A stretch of DNA of 64,000 bases from Micromonospora sp. MA102 (GCF_025460765.1 NZ_JAMWEG010000005.1:186001-250000); one strand, 5' to 3'; shown: positions 41,126 to 50,100, counted from the first letter of the stretch. Notes: generated by a model from the letters alone, not told the origin. Numbers and translations are program-made.

Positions 41126-42098
41126 TGATCCGGGCAGGCCGGGCTACGGACGCCGGCGGCGCGGCAAGGGCTGGCTCTTCGTCGACGCGAAGGGCGAGGC
41201 GGTGCGCGACCCCGACGAGCTGGCCCGGTTGAGCGAGCTGGTCATCCCGCCGGCCTGGCAGGACGTGTGGATCTCGCCGCACGCGAACGGGCACATCCAG
41301 GCCACCGGGATCGACGCGGCCGGGCGCAAGCAGTACCTCTACCACCCGAAGTGGCGGGAGAAGCGGGACGAGGCCAAGTTCGACCACGTGCTGGAGGTGG
41401 CCCACCGGCTGCCCGTGCTGCGTGACCGGGTCGGGCACGACCTGGCGCTGCGCGGCCTGCGGCGGGAGCGGATCCTGGCCACCGTCGCCCGACTGCTCGA
41501 CATGGGCATGTTCCGGGTCGGCAGCGACCAGTACGCCACCGGTGAGGACGCCACCTTCGGCGTCTCCACCCTGCGACCCGAGCACGCCCGTTCGCGCGGC
41601 GGCTGCGTGGTCTTCGAGTTCCCGGCGAAGGGCGGCATCGAGCAGGTCCGCCGGATCGAGGACCCGGAGCTGTGCCGGGTGCTGACCAACCTGCGCCGCC
41701 GGCGGCGGGCCGAGGAGCGCCTGTTCGGCTACTGGGACGGCCGGACCTGGCGGGACGTGCGCAGCGACGAGGTCAACGACTACCTGCGCGAGGCCAGCGG
41801 CGGGGAGATGACCGCCAAGGACTTCCGCACCTGGCACGCCACCGTGCTGGCCGCGACCGAGCTGGCCACGGCCGGCCCGCAGCGTTCCACGACGGCCCGC
41901 CGGCGGGCGGTGGCGGCGGTGATGCGCTCGGTCGCCGAGCTGCTCGGCAACACCCCCACCGTGGCCCGTACGTCCTACGTGGACCCCCGGATCGTCGACC
42001 TCTATCACGACGGGGTGCTGGCCCCGGTGCAGCCGGACATGCCGCGCGAGGCCGTGGAGAAGGCCGTCCTGGTGCTGCTGGAGGAGGAGGCGGGCTGA
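41109..42098 (+). CDS. DNA topoisomerase IB (poxvirus/bacterial type)
   Basis: A 329-residue type IB topoisomerase. RRSDPGRPGYGRRRRGKGW and LVIPPAWQDVWISPHANGHI are the typical bacterial N terminus. MFRVGSDQYATGEDATFGVS, KDFRTWHATVLAA with catalytic basic residues, and TSYVDPRIVDLY with the active-site Tyr form the catalytic domain. It relaxes supercoils through a 3'-phosphotyrosine. The GTG start lies inside the preceding GT9 gene, so it is read from the heptose operon transcript although its function seems unrelated. The first codons contain A/T-ending triplets because they are constrained by the overlapping frame. Confidence 0.9.
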   Translation: MRLRRSDPGRPGYGRRRRGKGWLFVDAKGEAVRDPDELARLSELVIPPAWQDVWISPHANGHIQATGIDAAGRKQYLYHPKWREKRDEAKFDHVLEVAHRLPVLRDRVGHDLALRGLRRERILATVARLLDMGMFRVGSDQYATGEDATFGVSTLRPEHARSRGGCVVFEFPAKGGIEQVRRIEDPELCRVLTNLRRRRRAEERLFGYWDGRTWRDVRSDEVNDYLREASGGEMTAKDFRTWHATVLAATELATAGPQRSTTARRRAVAAVMRSVAELLGNTPTVARTSYVDPRIVDLYHDGVLAPVQPDMPREAVEKAVLVLLEEEAG

Positions 42099-42141
42099 CC
42101 GGCCCCGCCGTCGGTCCTGGGGGGAAACACGACGGGGCCGG
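42099..42141 (+). terminator. Terminator of the heptose/topoisomerase operon
   Basis: CCGGCCCCG (42099-42107) pairs with CGGGGCCGG (42133-42141). It starts immediately after the topoisomerase stop. Confidence 0.65.
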
Positions 42142-42197
42142 AAACCGATGTGGCCGCCGACGGCCGGTGCCGCACGGGGTGCCGCCACCGGGCGGCC

Positions 42198-42221
42198 GCC
42201 CGCGGCGAAATCGCCGCGGGC
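42198..42221 (-). terminator. Terminator of the araC-family gene
   Basis: GCCCGCGGCGA (42198-42208) and TCGCCGCGGGC (42211-42221) form a tight hairpin about 60 bp beyond the stop of the leftward AraC-family gene. Confidence 0.6.
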
Positions 42222-42282
42222 GCCTCGCCGCGGCCCCCCGATACCAGTGGGCCGCGCCGGTCGCCCGGCTGCCGGCCCGCAC

Positions 42283-43323
42283 TCAGTATGTCCGGCCGGA
42301 GTTGACTGCGGACGCCGCCGTGTTGACGATCCGTGCCGCGTCCAGGTGGCGCGCCCGGTACGCCTGCGGGGTCTCCCCGTACGCGGCCCGGAACGCCCGG
42401 CTGAAGTGGGCCTTGTCGCGGAAGCCCCAGCGTCCGGCGACGAGCTGGATGGGCCGGTCGGCCAGCGCCGGCTCGGCGAGGTCCCGACGGCACCGCTCCA
42501 GCCGCTCGTCCCGGATGTACGCCGCCACCGTGGTCTCCTCGGCCTCGAAGAGCCGGTGCAGCGACCGGACCGAGACGTGGTGCGCGTCGGCGATCGACTG
42601 TGGGCTCAGCGCGCCGTCGCCGAGGTGCTGGCGGACGTGCGAGCGCACCTGGGCCAGCAGGGCCCGACGACGTACCTCGGTGGGCACCGCGTCCTCGGAG
42701 ACCAGGTGCCGGCCCAGCATGGTGGAGATCAGGTCGAGCCCGATGGCGCCCAGCCGCTCCGCGTCGGCCGCGTGGTACTGCTCGGGATGGCTGGTGAGCC
42801 GGATGAGGTAGTCGGCCAGCAGGGCCCCGATCCCCTCGGCGCCGGACATCCGCCCGGCGAACAGGGGGGCGAGCCGGCGGTTCGCCAGCGGCAGCGCCTC
42901 GTACGGGATGAAGGCCACGACCGAGCTGACGGGCTGGTCCCCGTCGTCGCCGTGGTGACTGAGCTCCTGCGGCCGGGCACAGTCGTAGAAGGTGAAGTCG
43001 CCGGCGGGGCAGATGCCCCGCTGCCCGTCCTGGTCCGCGATGCCGGTGCCGGCGAGGGTCAGCGCGAGCACGTAGTAGTCCGCGTCGGAGCGTTGGATGA
43101 GCTTCCGGGTCCGGATCCCGTCCAGCGAGGGGTAGCGGTGGCGGACGAGCTGCATCTGACCCAGGTCGAGGAACTCCGAGCGGGCGACGAAGTTGTCGGC
43201 GTGCTCGGTGCGCACCCGCATGAGCCCGGGCGTGTCGGCGAGCATCTCCAGCCACAGTCCGAAGCGCTCGGCGGCGGGAACCTGTTCCGTGTCGAAGACC
43301 TGCCGCTTGAGTTCCGTGTCCAT
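42283..43323 (-). CDS. AraC-family transcriptional regulator
   Basis: A 346-residue regulator. The N-terminal 190 residues form an AraC-binding-like domain (VFDTEQVPAAERFGLWLEML, LVRHRYPSLDGIRTRKLIQR, CPAGDFTFYDCARPQ). The C-terminal 110 residues carry two helix-turn-helix motifs (LSPQSIADAHHVSVRSLHRL, VAGRWGFRDKAHFSRAFRAA, then YGETPQAYR), typical of AraC/XylS activators. The inducer and targets are unknown; neither neighbour forms an obvious catabolic operon with it. ATG 43321-43323 follows GGGGG with a short spacer. A TCCGTC-ATT-GACGGA dyad lies upstream. Confidence 0.9.
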   Translation of the reverse strand: MDTELKRQVFDTEQVPAAERFGLWLEMLADTPGLMRVRTEHADNFVARSEFLDLGQMQLVRHRYPSLDGIRTRKLIQRSDADYYVLALTLAGTGIADQDGQRGICPAGDFTFYDCARPQELSHHGDDGDQPVSSVVAFIPYEALPLANRRLAPLFAGRMSGAEGIGALLADYLIRLTSHPEQYHAADAERLGAIGLDLISTMLGRHLVSEDAVPTEVRRRALLAQVRSHVRQHLGDGALSPQSIADAHHVSVRSLHRLFEAEETTVAAYIRDERLERCRRDLAEPALADRPIQLVAGRWGFRDKAHFSRAFRAAYGETPQAYRARHLDAARIVNTAASAVNSGRTY

Positions 43324-43362
43324 GCCCGACCCCCGTGGTTCGTCCAGCCGTCGTGAAACAGG

Positions 43363-43400
43363 ACGCCCCACGAGGCCGGGAATTGGCACCCGTGGGGCGT
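43363..43400 (-). terminator. Hairpin downstream of the 167-aa gene
   Basis: ACGCCCCACG (43363-43372) and CGTGGGGCGT (43391-43400), a 10-bp perfect stem. It lies beyond the stop of the leftward gene at 43448 and before the araC-family start. Confidence 0.55.
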
Positions 43401-43406
43401 GACATA

Positions 43407-43421
43407 TCCGTCATTGACGGA
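43407..43421. promoter_or_regulatory. Dyad upstream of the araC-family gene
   Basis: TCCGTC-ATT-GACGGA is a perfect inverted repeat about 85 bp upstream of the AraC-family start codon. It could be a regulatory site, possibly autoregulatory. A second role as part of the neighbouring terminator cannot be excluded. Confidence 0.35.
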
Positions 43422-43447
43422 CGTGAAACGATCTGTTAACTGTCCGG

Positions 43448-43951
43448 TCAGTCGTTGAGCACGGTGGCGAGCCGGTCCCGGAAACGCCGCTCCGAGTCGC
43501 TCACCACGTCGCCGCCGAGGCCCAGGATGCCGCCCGTGGACGCGGCGCCGACCACCTGCTCGGCGATCTCCACGAGCCAGTGCCGGTAGGCGCCCGCCTG
43601 CCCCTCGTCGATCCTGGCGGACAGCAGCGCGGAGGCCTCCCCGGCCCGGCCCAGCACGTCCTCGATCATCGCGTGGGGGTCGTCGGGGGTGATGACCGGC
43701 AGCTCCTCACCGGCCTCCGGGTCGCCCACCCGGGAGACGATCTCGCCGGCGACGGCGGCCACCAGCGGGCTGGCCGATTCACGGCCCGCGGCGATCGTCT
43801 CCAGCCCGGCGGCGTTCTCGGCCATGGTGCGCCGGGTGCCGTCGGACTCGGCCGCGGCGGCCGCCGCGAGGACCGACTGCGGCAGACCGACCAGCAGCCC
43901 CCACTCCTCGTCGGAGAAACCGAACCCGGTGTACGCCGGCTGCTCGATCAC
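43448..43951 (-). CDS. Hypothetical protein (167 aa), recQ-linked
   Basis: A 167-residue soluble, mostly helical protein that I do not recognise. It begins VIEQPAYTGFGFSDEEWGLL, has an Ala-rich helix (GLPQSVLAAAAAAESDGTRR), a central acidic segment (EELPVITPDDPHAMIEDVLG) and ends in a helix RRFRDRLATVLND. The layout suggests a small helical-bundle protein. GTG 43949-43951 is chosen because AAAGGGG lies eight bases upstream. The gene is 66 bp downstream of recQ on the same strand, so co-transcription is likely. Confidence 0.65.
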   Translation of the reverse strand: MIEQPAYTGFGFSDEEWGLLVGLPQSVLAAAAAAESDGTRRTMAENAAGLETIAAGRESASPLVAAVAGEIVSRVGDPEAGEELPVITPDDPHAMIEDVLGRAGEASALLSARIDEGQAGAYRHWLVEIAEQVVGAASTGGILGLGGDVVSDSERRFRDRLATVLND

Positions 43952-44017
43952 GATCAAGCCCCTTTCGCCGTGGTCGTCGTTGTCGACGGGCGCCGCCACC
44001 GCGGCGCCCGGGTCAGG

Positions 44018-45649
44018 CTAGTCCAGCTCCAGCAGGCCCTGTTCGGACACCACGCGGACGGACAGCGTCTTGTAGCCCACCTCGTCGAAGAGCACCGTCA
44101 TCCGGTCCTCCTCGTAGCTGAGCACCAGGCCGGCGCCCCACTCGGGGTGGCGCACCTGGCTGTGCACGGGGAACGGCCCCACCGCGCCGTCGGACGCGAC
44201 GCTCGTGCCGGCGTGGCAGTTGTCGCAGTGGCCGCAGACATCGCTCATCTGCTCACCGAAGTACGCCAGCAGCGCCTGCCCCCGGCAGCCCGTGGTCTCC
44301 GCGAAGGCGCGCATCATGTCGGTCCGCGACCGGGTCACGGTCTGCTGCCGCTCCGCCTCGGCCAGCGCGGCGCGGCCGGACTCGGCGGCCGCCGGGGCGT
44401 ACCGGGGGGCGGCGAGCCGCTGCCGGGCCCGGGGTTCCGCGGCGCCCACCTGCTCCAGCAGGGACAGGTACTGGCCGAGCTTGCGCGGCCCGAGGCCGGT
44501 CAGCTCGCGCAGCTCCTTCTTGGTGCGGGGCTGCTTGCGCAGCAGGGCGGCGAGCTCGGCCAGCTCGTTCTCGTCGGGCAGGCCGCCGCTGAAGTAGCGC
44601 TGGAGACCGACGTCCTCGGCGCGCCAGAGCAGCAGCACCCGGGCGGGCGCGCCGTCCCGGCCGGCCCGGCCGATCTCCTGGAAGTAGCTGTCCGGCGAGT
44701 CGGGCAGCGCCATGTGCACCACCCAGGCGATGTTCGGCTTGTCGATGCCCATGCCGAACGCCGAGGTGGCCACCATGATCGGCACCTGGTCGGCGAGGAA
44801 CGCCTCGTGCAGCTCGTTGCGCGCGCCGGTCGGCATCCCGCCGTGGTAGTACTGCGCCGGGAAGCCGGCGTCGGTGAGCCGCTGGGCCAGTTCCTCGGCC
44901 GTCCGCCGGGTCGGCACATAGATGATGCCGGGCCGCTCGTCGTCGCGGAGCAGGGCGAGCAGCCGCCGCCACCGGTAGTCGTCGGTGGGGCAGTGCGCCA
45001 CCTCCAGGAAGAGGTTGGGCCGGTCCAGCCCGGACACCACCACCTCGGGGTCGCGCAGCCGCAGCCGGGCCACGATGTCGTCGCGCACCGGCGGGGAGGC
45101 GGTGGCGGTCAGCGCCACCACCGGCGGCCGGCCGATGCCCTCGATGAGGTGGCCGAGCGCCAGGTAGTCCGGGCGGAAGTCGTGCCCCCAGGCGGAGATG
45201 CAGTGCGCCTCGTCGATCGCCACGAGCGCCGGCTTGAGCGCGCGGACCTCGGCCATCCGCTCCGGGTTGCTCAGCGCCTCCGGGGTGATGAACAGGAACT
45301 CGGCGCGACCCGCCCGGATCTCCTCGATCGCCTCGGCCTGCTGGGCCGCGCTCTCGTCGGAGCTGATCCGGACCGCCCGCAGCTCGGGCCGTTGCCGCTC
45401 GTTGAGCGCGGCGATCTGGTCCTGCTGGAGGGCGAGCAGCGGGGAGATGACCACCGTGGGGCCGGGGATCAGGCTGGCCGGGATCTGGTAGATCGCCGAC
45501 TTGCCGGCGCCGGTGGGCAGCACCACCAGGGCGTCGCGGCGCTTCATGACCGCCCGCATGGCGGCCAGCTGGTTGGGCCGGAGGGCGGTCCAGCCGAAGA
45601 GGCTCTTGGCCGCGCGGCGCAGGGTCGTGGAGTGCGTGGTCAGTCTCAT
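44018..45649 (-). CDS. recQ: RecQ-family ATP-dependent DNA helicase
   Basis: This 543-residue superfamily 2 helicase has RPNQLAAMRAVMKRRDALVV with Walker A PTGAGKSA (about residues 45-52), DEAHCISAWGHDFRPDY (DEAH plus aromatic-rich loop), TATASPPVRDDI and FGMGIDKPNIAWVVH. The RecQ-Ct zinc site cysteines follow in the CGHCDNC segment. There is no HRDC domain; instead the end (QVRHPEWGAGLVLSYEEDRM) resembles a short beta-rich DUF3553-type module. It unwinds DNA in 3'-5' direction in recombination and repair. ATG at 45647-45649. Confidence 0.92.
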   Translation of the reverse strand: MRLTTHSTTLRRAAKSLFGWTALRPNQLAAMRAVMKRRDALVVLPTGAGKSAIYQIPASLIPGPTVVISPLLALQQDQIAALNERQRPELRAVRISSDESAAQQAEAIEEIRAGRAEFLFITPEALSNPERMAEVRALKPALVAIDEAHCISAWGHDFRPDYLALGHLIEGIGRPPVVALTATASPPVRDDIVARLRLRDPEVVVSGLDRPNLFLEVAHCPTDDYRWRRLLALLRDDERPGIIYVPTRRTAEELAQRLTDAGFPAQYYHGGMPTGARNELHEAFLADQVPIMVATSAFGMGIDKPNIAWVVHMALPDSPDSYFQEIGRAGRDGAPARVLLLWRAEDVGLQRYFSGGLPDENELAELAALLRKQPRTKKELRELTGLGPRKLGQYLSLLEQVGAAEPRARQRLAAPRYAPAAAESGRAALAEAERQQTVTRSRTDMMRAFAETTGCRGQALLAYFGEQMSDVCGHCDNCHAGTSVASDGAVGPFPVHSQVRHPEWGAGLVLSYEEDRMTVLFDEVGYKTLSVRVVSEQGLLELD

Positions 45650-45701
45650 CAGTGGCCGCAGGTACCCCTGGCGATCACCGCCGAAACCGGGCGGCCCCGG
45701 C

Positions 45702-46652
45702 TCAAGGGAGCCGGGGGAGGACCTCGCGCTGGTAGAGGTCGAACAGGCCCTGCCAGTGCGGGCCGGTGTTGGCCACGTAGATCTCGTCGAAGCCGGCCTT
45801 GGCGTACTTGTCGATCATCTCCAGGTGGGCGTCGGCGTCCCGGCCGCAGACGAACGACTCCTTCATCATCTCGGGCTTGACCAGCTGTGCGGCCTGCTCG
45901 AAGTGGCGCGGTGACGGGAGCACCTGGGACAGCTCGCCCGGCACGCCGGCGTTGGGCCACCGCTCGTACGCGATCCGCACGCCCTCGTCCTCGCTGTCGG
46001 CGTACGCGGCCTTGAACCCGGCCTGGCAGGGCTTGTCGCCGCCGCCGGAGTCGCGGAACCGGCGCACCATGTCGGCGTCGGGCATGGTGCTCACGTAGCC
46101 GTCGCCGATCCGGGCGGCCAGCTCGATCGACTTCCCGCCGAAGCCGGAGACGTAGATGGGCGGGGGAGTGTCGGGGCGGGTGTAGATGCGGGCGTGCTCC
46201 ACGGTGTAGTGCTTGCCGTGGTGGTTGACGAAGTCGCCGGTCCACAGCTCCCGGATCACGTCGATGGCCTCCTCCAGCATCTCCAGCCGGACGTCGGCCT
46301 GCGGCCACGGGTCACCGAAGATGTGCTCGTTCAGCGCCTCGCCGCTGCCCACCCCGAGGACGAACCGCCCCTCGTGCAGCACCGCGCTGGTGGCCGCCGC
46401 CTGGGCGATCACCGCGGGGTGGATGCGGACCGTCGGGCAGGTGACCGCGGTGGTCACCGGCAACCGGCAGACCTGGCTGAGGGCGCCGATGGTCGACCAG
46501 ACGAAGGGGCTCTGGCCCTGCGCGTCGACCCAGGGGTGGTAGTGGTCGGAGATCCACAGTGCCTCGAAGCCGGCCCGCTCGGCGCCGCGCGCCTGTTCCA
46601 GCAGCTCCGCCGGGGTGTACTCCTCGCTGGACAGAAAACAACCGATCTTCAT
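45702..46652 (-). CDS. F420-dependent LLM-class oxidoreductase (G6PDH-related)
   Basis: A 316-residue luciferase-like TIM-barrel protein. KIGCFLSSEEYTPAELLEQA opens the barrel, and EALWISDHYHPWVDAQGQSP is typical of the F420-dependent glucose-6-phosphate dehydrogenase-related group. VTCPTVRIHPAVIAQAAATS, LGVGSGEALNEHIFGD and PPPIYVSGFGGKSIELAARI follow the F420 phosphate-binding pattern. It probably performs F420-dependent hydride transfer; the substrate is unknown. GAGGGGGAACC precedes ATG 46650-46652. The gene is upstream of recQ on the same strand with about 50 bp between. Confidence 0.88.
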   Translation of the reverse strand: MKIGCFLSSEEYTPAELLEQARGAERAGFEALWISDHYHPWVDAQGQSPFVWSTIGALSQVCRLPVTTAVTCPTVRIHPAVIAQAAATSAVLHEGRFVLGVGSGEALNEHIFGDPWPQADVRLEMLEEAIDVIRELWTGDFVNHHGKHYTVEHARIYTRPDTPPPIYVSGFGGKSIELAARIGDGYVSTMPDADMVRRFRDSGGGDKPCQAGFKAAYADSEDEGVRIAYERWPNAGVPGELSQVLPSPRHFEQAAQLVKPEMMKESFVCGRDADAHLEMIDKYAKAGFDEIYVANTGPHWQGLFDLYQREVLPRLP

Positions 46653-46741
46653 GGTTCCCCCTCGCCGCATCCCGCGTGCCGGGCGCACGCGACGGACAAC
46701 GACAGCCCTACCCCGGGGAGACGGGATCCGAACGCCGCGGG

Positions 46742-46864
46742 TCAGCGGCGGAACATCGCCCGGATGGCGATCAGCAGGAACAGGCCGCCGACCACCAGGC
46801 CGAGCAGGCGTACGCCGGGGATGTCCGCGGCGCTGGTGGCGTCGGCGAGCAGGGCGGGAGGCAT
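46742..46864 (-). CDS. Small single-pass membrane protein (40 aa)
   Basis: A 40-residue frame: a short polar start (MPPALLADATSAADIPG), one hydrophobic segment (VRLLGLVVGGLFLLIAIRAM) and the basic end FRR, giving an N-out/C-in topology. GGGAGAG lies nine bases before the ATG, and codon usage is typical. The function is unknown. Confidence 0.55.
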   Translation of the reverse strand: MPPALLADATSAADIPGVRLLGLVVGGLFLLIAIRAMFRR

Positions 46865-46919
46865 GTCCGCACTCTCCCACGGGCCGGTCGGCGGTGCCAG
46901 CCGCTAACAGTAAGGATTG

Positions 46920-46948
46920 TTGACTATTTAGGGACGCGGTGTGACCAT
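46920..46948 (+). promoter_or_regulatory. Promoter of the GH3 gene, with possible operator
   Basis: TTGACT (46920-46925), 17 bp, GACCAT (46943-46948) fits a housekeeping promoter for ATG 47000. An AT-rich imperfect dyad (AACAGT, 11 bp, ACTATT) overlaps the -35 and could bind a repressor. Confidence 0.45.
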
Positions 46949-46999
46949 GTCAGCACCGCCGGGCGGCGGGCCGTGGGGAAGACGGGGGTACGACAGCGC

Positions 47000-48502
47000 A
47001 TGAGTGAGCGGACCGTGGGAGCGACCGGAGACCTGGCGGCCCTGGCGGCCGCCGTCCTGCAACCGGGGTTCGTCGGCACCACACCGCCGCCGTGGGTCTG
47101 CCGCTGGCTCGCCGAGGGGCTCGGGTCGGTGGTCCTCTTCGCCCGCAACGTCGTCGACCACGGGCAGGTCGCCGCCCTGACCGCGACCCTGCGCGCCGAG
47201 CGGCCCGACGTGATCGTCGCCATCGACGAGGAGGCCGGTGACGTCACCCGGATCGAGTCCGTCCGCGGCAGCTCCCGGCCGGGCAACCTGGCCCTCGGCG
47301 CGGTCGACGACCCGGCCCTGACCGAGGCCGTCGCCCGAGACCTGGGCGCCGAGCTGGCCGGCGTCGGCGTCACGCTCAACTACGCCCCGGACGCCGACGT
47401 CAACTCCAACCCGGAGAACCCGGTGATCGGAGTCCGCTCGTTCGGCGCCGACCCGGCCCTCGTGGCCCGGCACACCGCCGCCTGGGTCCGCGGCCTGCAG
47501 GCCGGCGGCGTCGCGGCCTGCGCCAAGCACTTCCCCGGGCACGGCGACACCCGGGTCGACTCCCACCACGACCTGCCCCGCATCGGTGGCGACCGGGCCC
47601 GGCTGGACGCCGTCGAGCTGGCCCCGTTCCGGGCCGCCGTGACGGCCGGGGCGCAGGCGGTGATGACCGGTCACCTGCTGGTGCCGGCCCTGGACCCCGA
47701 CCTGCCGGCCACCCTCAGCCCGCGCATCCTGGGCCGACTGCTCCGCGAGGAACTGGGCTTCGGCGGCGTGGTGGTCACCGACGCGGTGGAGATGCGGGCC
47801 GTGGCCGACCGGTACGGCTTCGCGGGGGCGGCGGTCCGCGCGCTCGCCGCCGGGGCCGACGCGATCTGCGTGGGCGGGGAGCGGGCCACCGAGGCCGACG
47901 CCCGCGAGCTGCGGGACGCCATCGTGGCCGCGGTCGTCGCGGGCGAGCTGCCCGAAGAGCGGCTGGCCGAGGCGGCGAAGCGGGTCGGGCAGCTCGCGGC
48001 CTGGACGGTCGCCGCCCGGTCCGGCCGGTCCGGCGCCCGGCCGGGCGACGACGGCTCGGCGATCGGCCTGGCCGCCGCCCGCCGGGCCCTGCGGGTGGTC
48101 ACGGCCACGGGCGGGCTGCTGCCGCTGGCCGGCCCGGCCCACGTGGTGGAGTTCGCCCCGCCGCACAACCTGGCCATCGGCGACGAGACCCCGTGGGGGA
48201 TCGCCGCGCCCCTGGCCGACCTGGCACCCGGCACCACGACCGCCCGGTACGCCCGGGACGAGGTCCCCGCCGACCCGGCCGCCGCCGCGGCCGGCCGCCC
48301 GCTGGTGCTGGTGGTGCGGGACCTGCACCGGCACGACTGGATGCGGGACGCCGTGTCCCGCGCCCTGGCCGCCCGGCCGGACGCGGTGGTGGTCGAGCTG
48401 GGCGTGCCCGAGCTGGTCACCGGCGCGGTGCACGTGGCGACCCACGGCGCGACCCGGGCCTCCGCCCTCGCCGCCGCCGAACTGCTCGCCGGCGTCCGCT
48501 GA
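47000..48502 (+). CDS. GH3-family beta-N-acetylhexosaminidase (NagZ-like)
   Basis: A 500-residue glycoside hydrolase family 3 enzyme. GSVVLFARNVVDHGQVAAL, VAIDEEAGDVTRIE, and the NagZ signature KHFPGHGDTRVDSHHDLP (catalytic His/Asp dyad) are present. The nucleophile Asp is in VVVTDAVEMRAVAD. A C-terminal alpha/beta domain follows (VVEFAPPHNLAIGDETPWGI). It probably removes terminal GlcNAc from muropeptides or chitooligosaccharides. No signal peptide is seen, so it is likely cytosolic. Start ATG 47000 is chosen by position of the domain and a GGGGG upstream. Confidence 0.88.
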   Translation: MSERTVGATGDLAALAAAVLQPGFVGTTPPPWVCRWLAEGLGSVVLFARNVVDHGQVAALTATLRAERPDVIVAIDEEAGDVTRIESVRGSSRPGNLALGAVDDPALTEAVARDLGAELAGVGVTLNYAPDADVNSNPENPVIGVRSFGADPALVARHTAAWVRGLQAGGVAACAKHFPGHGDTRVDSHHDLPRIGGDRARLDAVELAPFRAAVTAGAQAVMTGHLLVPALDPDLPATLSPRILGRLLREELGFGGVVVTDAVEMRAVADRYGFAGAAVRALAAGADAICVGGERATEADARELRDAIVAAVVAGELPEERLAEAAKRVGQLAAWTVAARSGRSGARPGDDGSAIGLAAARRALRVVTATGGLLPLAGPAHVVEFAPPHNLAIGDETPWGIAAPLADLAPGTTTARYARDEVPADPAAAAAGRPLVLVVRDLHRHDWMRDAVSRALAARPDAVVVELGVPELVTGAVHVATHGATRASALAAAELLAGVR

Positions 48503-48528
48503 GCCGACCGGTGCCGGGCCGGCCCCGG

Positions 48529-48816
48529 TCAGGGCTCGGCGACCACCAGGTCGGCGTACTCGGGGTGGCGCTGGATGAACCGGGTCATGAACTCGCACTG
48601 CGTCACGACGCGGCCGCCGCGCTCGCGGATCTGGTCCAGTGTGCCCCCGATCAGCGCCGAGCCCACCCCCATGTTCTGGTAGCGCTCGTCCACCTGGGTG
48701 TGCGTGAAGACCAGCACCTCGCCACGCGCCACGTATTCCGTGAAGCCGGCCAGCGCGTCGTCGACCAGGATCTCGAAGCGGCGCTGCGCGGGGTTCTCCT
48801 CGACCAGGAAGCTCAC
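48529..48816 (-). CDS. GNAT-like N-acetyltransferase (YjdJ type)
   Basis: A 95-residue small GNAT-like protein: FLVEENPAQRRFEILVDDAL, AGFTEYVARGEVLVFTHTQV, then the acetyl-CoA-binding QNMGVGSALIGGTLDQIRER and a short end with CEFMTRFIQRHPEY. This compact form matches the YjdJ/Yjdj-type N-acetyltransferase family (about 95 aa). The substrate is unknown. GTG 48814-48816 overlaps the stop of the upstream PLP-enzyme gene (GTGA), so the two are coupled. Confidence 0.88.
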   Translation of the reverse strand: MSFLVEENPAQRRFEILVDDALAGFTEYVARGEVLVFTHTQVDERYQNMGVGSALIGGTLDQIRERGGRVVTQCEFMTRFIQRHPEYADLVVAEP

Positions 48817-50039
48817 CCGGCCATTCTCTCCCCGGCGGCGACCAGCCGGTCGAGTTCGGCCAGCAAGCGGTCCACCTCCTCGACGGTGTTGTAGTGGTAG
48901 ACGCTCGCGCGGACCGCGCCGCCGCTGTCCCGCAGGCCCATCGTCCGGAAGTACTCGTAGGCGTAGTAGTCGCCGGAGGAGAGGCAGACACCGGCCGCGC
49001 CGAGCGCCGCCGCGGTCTCCGCCGGGGTCGACCCGGCCACCCGGAAGGACACCGTCGGGCAGCGCCGGGCCGGCGAGCCGTAGACGGTGACGAAGGGGCG
49101 GGCGGCCAGCCCGGCGAGCAGCCGCTCGAAGACGGCCTCCTCGTGGCCCTGGGCCGCGGCCAGCCCGGCCCGGAGCCGGTTACGGCGGTCGCCGGACGCG
49201 GCCGGATCCAGGGTGGCCAGGTGCTCCACCGCCGCGACCACGCCGGCCAGCAGCGGGAAGCTCGGGGTGCCGTACTCGAACCGGTCCGGGACCGCGTCGG
49301 AGGAGGGGAGCAGCTTGGCGGGGCGCAGCGACGCCCAGCGGGCCGGGTCGGCGGCCATCGCGGCCAGGTGCGGCCCGGACCACTTGTAGGCGCTGGTCAC
49401 CAGGAAGTCCGCGCCGAGCGAGGCCAGGTCGGTGGGGCCGTGCGGGACCGCGTGGACCCCGTCCACACAGACCAGCGCGCCCGCCGCGTGCGCGGTCTTG
49501 GCGATCGCCGCCACGTCCGGCACGGTGCCGGTCGCGTTGCTGCCGGCGGTCACCGCCACCAGCCGGGTGCGCTCGGTGACCAGGTCGGCGTACTGGCCGG
49601 CGGGCAGCTCGCCCGTCGCCGGGTCGAACTCGGCCCAGCGCACCCTGGCCCCGGCGGCCTCGGCCGCCTGCACCCACGGCCGGACGTTGGCGTCGTGGTC
49701 CAGCCGGGAGACCACCACCTCGTCGCCCGGGCGCCAGCCCGCGCCGAGCGTCCGGGCCAGGGTGTAGGTCAGCGCCGTGGCGCTCGGGCCCAGCACCACG
49801 CCACCCGGCTCCGCGCCGAGCAGGTCGGCCACCGCGGCACGGGCCGCGGCCACCAGGTCCAGCGACCGTCGGCCCGGTACGAACGCGGTGCTCCGGTTGC
49901 CGGTGGCGGCGGTCATGGCGGCGGTGACCGCCTCGATCACCGGCCGGGCGGTCTGGGTGCCGCCGGCGCCGTCGAAGTGGGCGAAACCCTCGGTCAGGGC
50001 GGGGTAGGCGGCCCGGGTGCGGGCGATGTCGAAGGGCAT
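48813..50039 (-). CDS. Class V aminotransferase, cysteine desulfurase-like
   Basis: A 408-residue PLP enzyme of the class V fold. It shows HFDGAGGTQTARPVIEAV near the N terminus, VPGRRSLDLVAAARAAVADL, LDHDANVRPWVQAAEAAG, CVDGVHAVPHGPTDLASLGA and the Schiff-base Lys in TSAYKWSGPHLAAM. The pattern matches the VC1184-type cysteine-desulfurase-like subfamily. No sulfur-carrier or Fe-S assembly gene is adjacent, so desulfurase activity is uncertain. It is upstream of, and overlaps by 4 bp, the small acetyltransferase gene. Confidence 0.88.
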   Translation of the reverse strand: MPFDIARTRAAYPALTEGFAHFDGAGGTQTARPVIEAVTAAMTAATGNRSTAFVPGRRSLDLVAAARAAVADLLGAEPGGVVLGPSATALTYTLARTLGAGWRPGDEVVVSRLDHDANVRPWVQAAEAAGARVRWAEFDPATGELPAGQYADLVTERTRLVAVTAGSNATGTVPDVAAIAKTAHAAGALVCVDGVHAVPHGPTDLASLGADFLVTSAYKWSGPHLAAMAADPARWASLRPAKLLPSSDAVPDRFEYGTPSFPLLAGVVAAVEHLATLDPAASGDRRNRLRAGLAAAQGHEEAVFERLLAGLAARPFVTVYGSPARRCPTVSFRVAGSTPAETAAALGAAGVCLSSGDYYAYEYFRTMGLRDSGGAVRASVYHYNTVEEVDRLLAELDRLVAAGERMAG

Positions 50040-50100
50040 GCCGGGACCCTAACCCCCGCCGGAACGATCACCGGTGGGTGGCGGTGTGGCCGTCGTCTCG

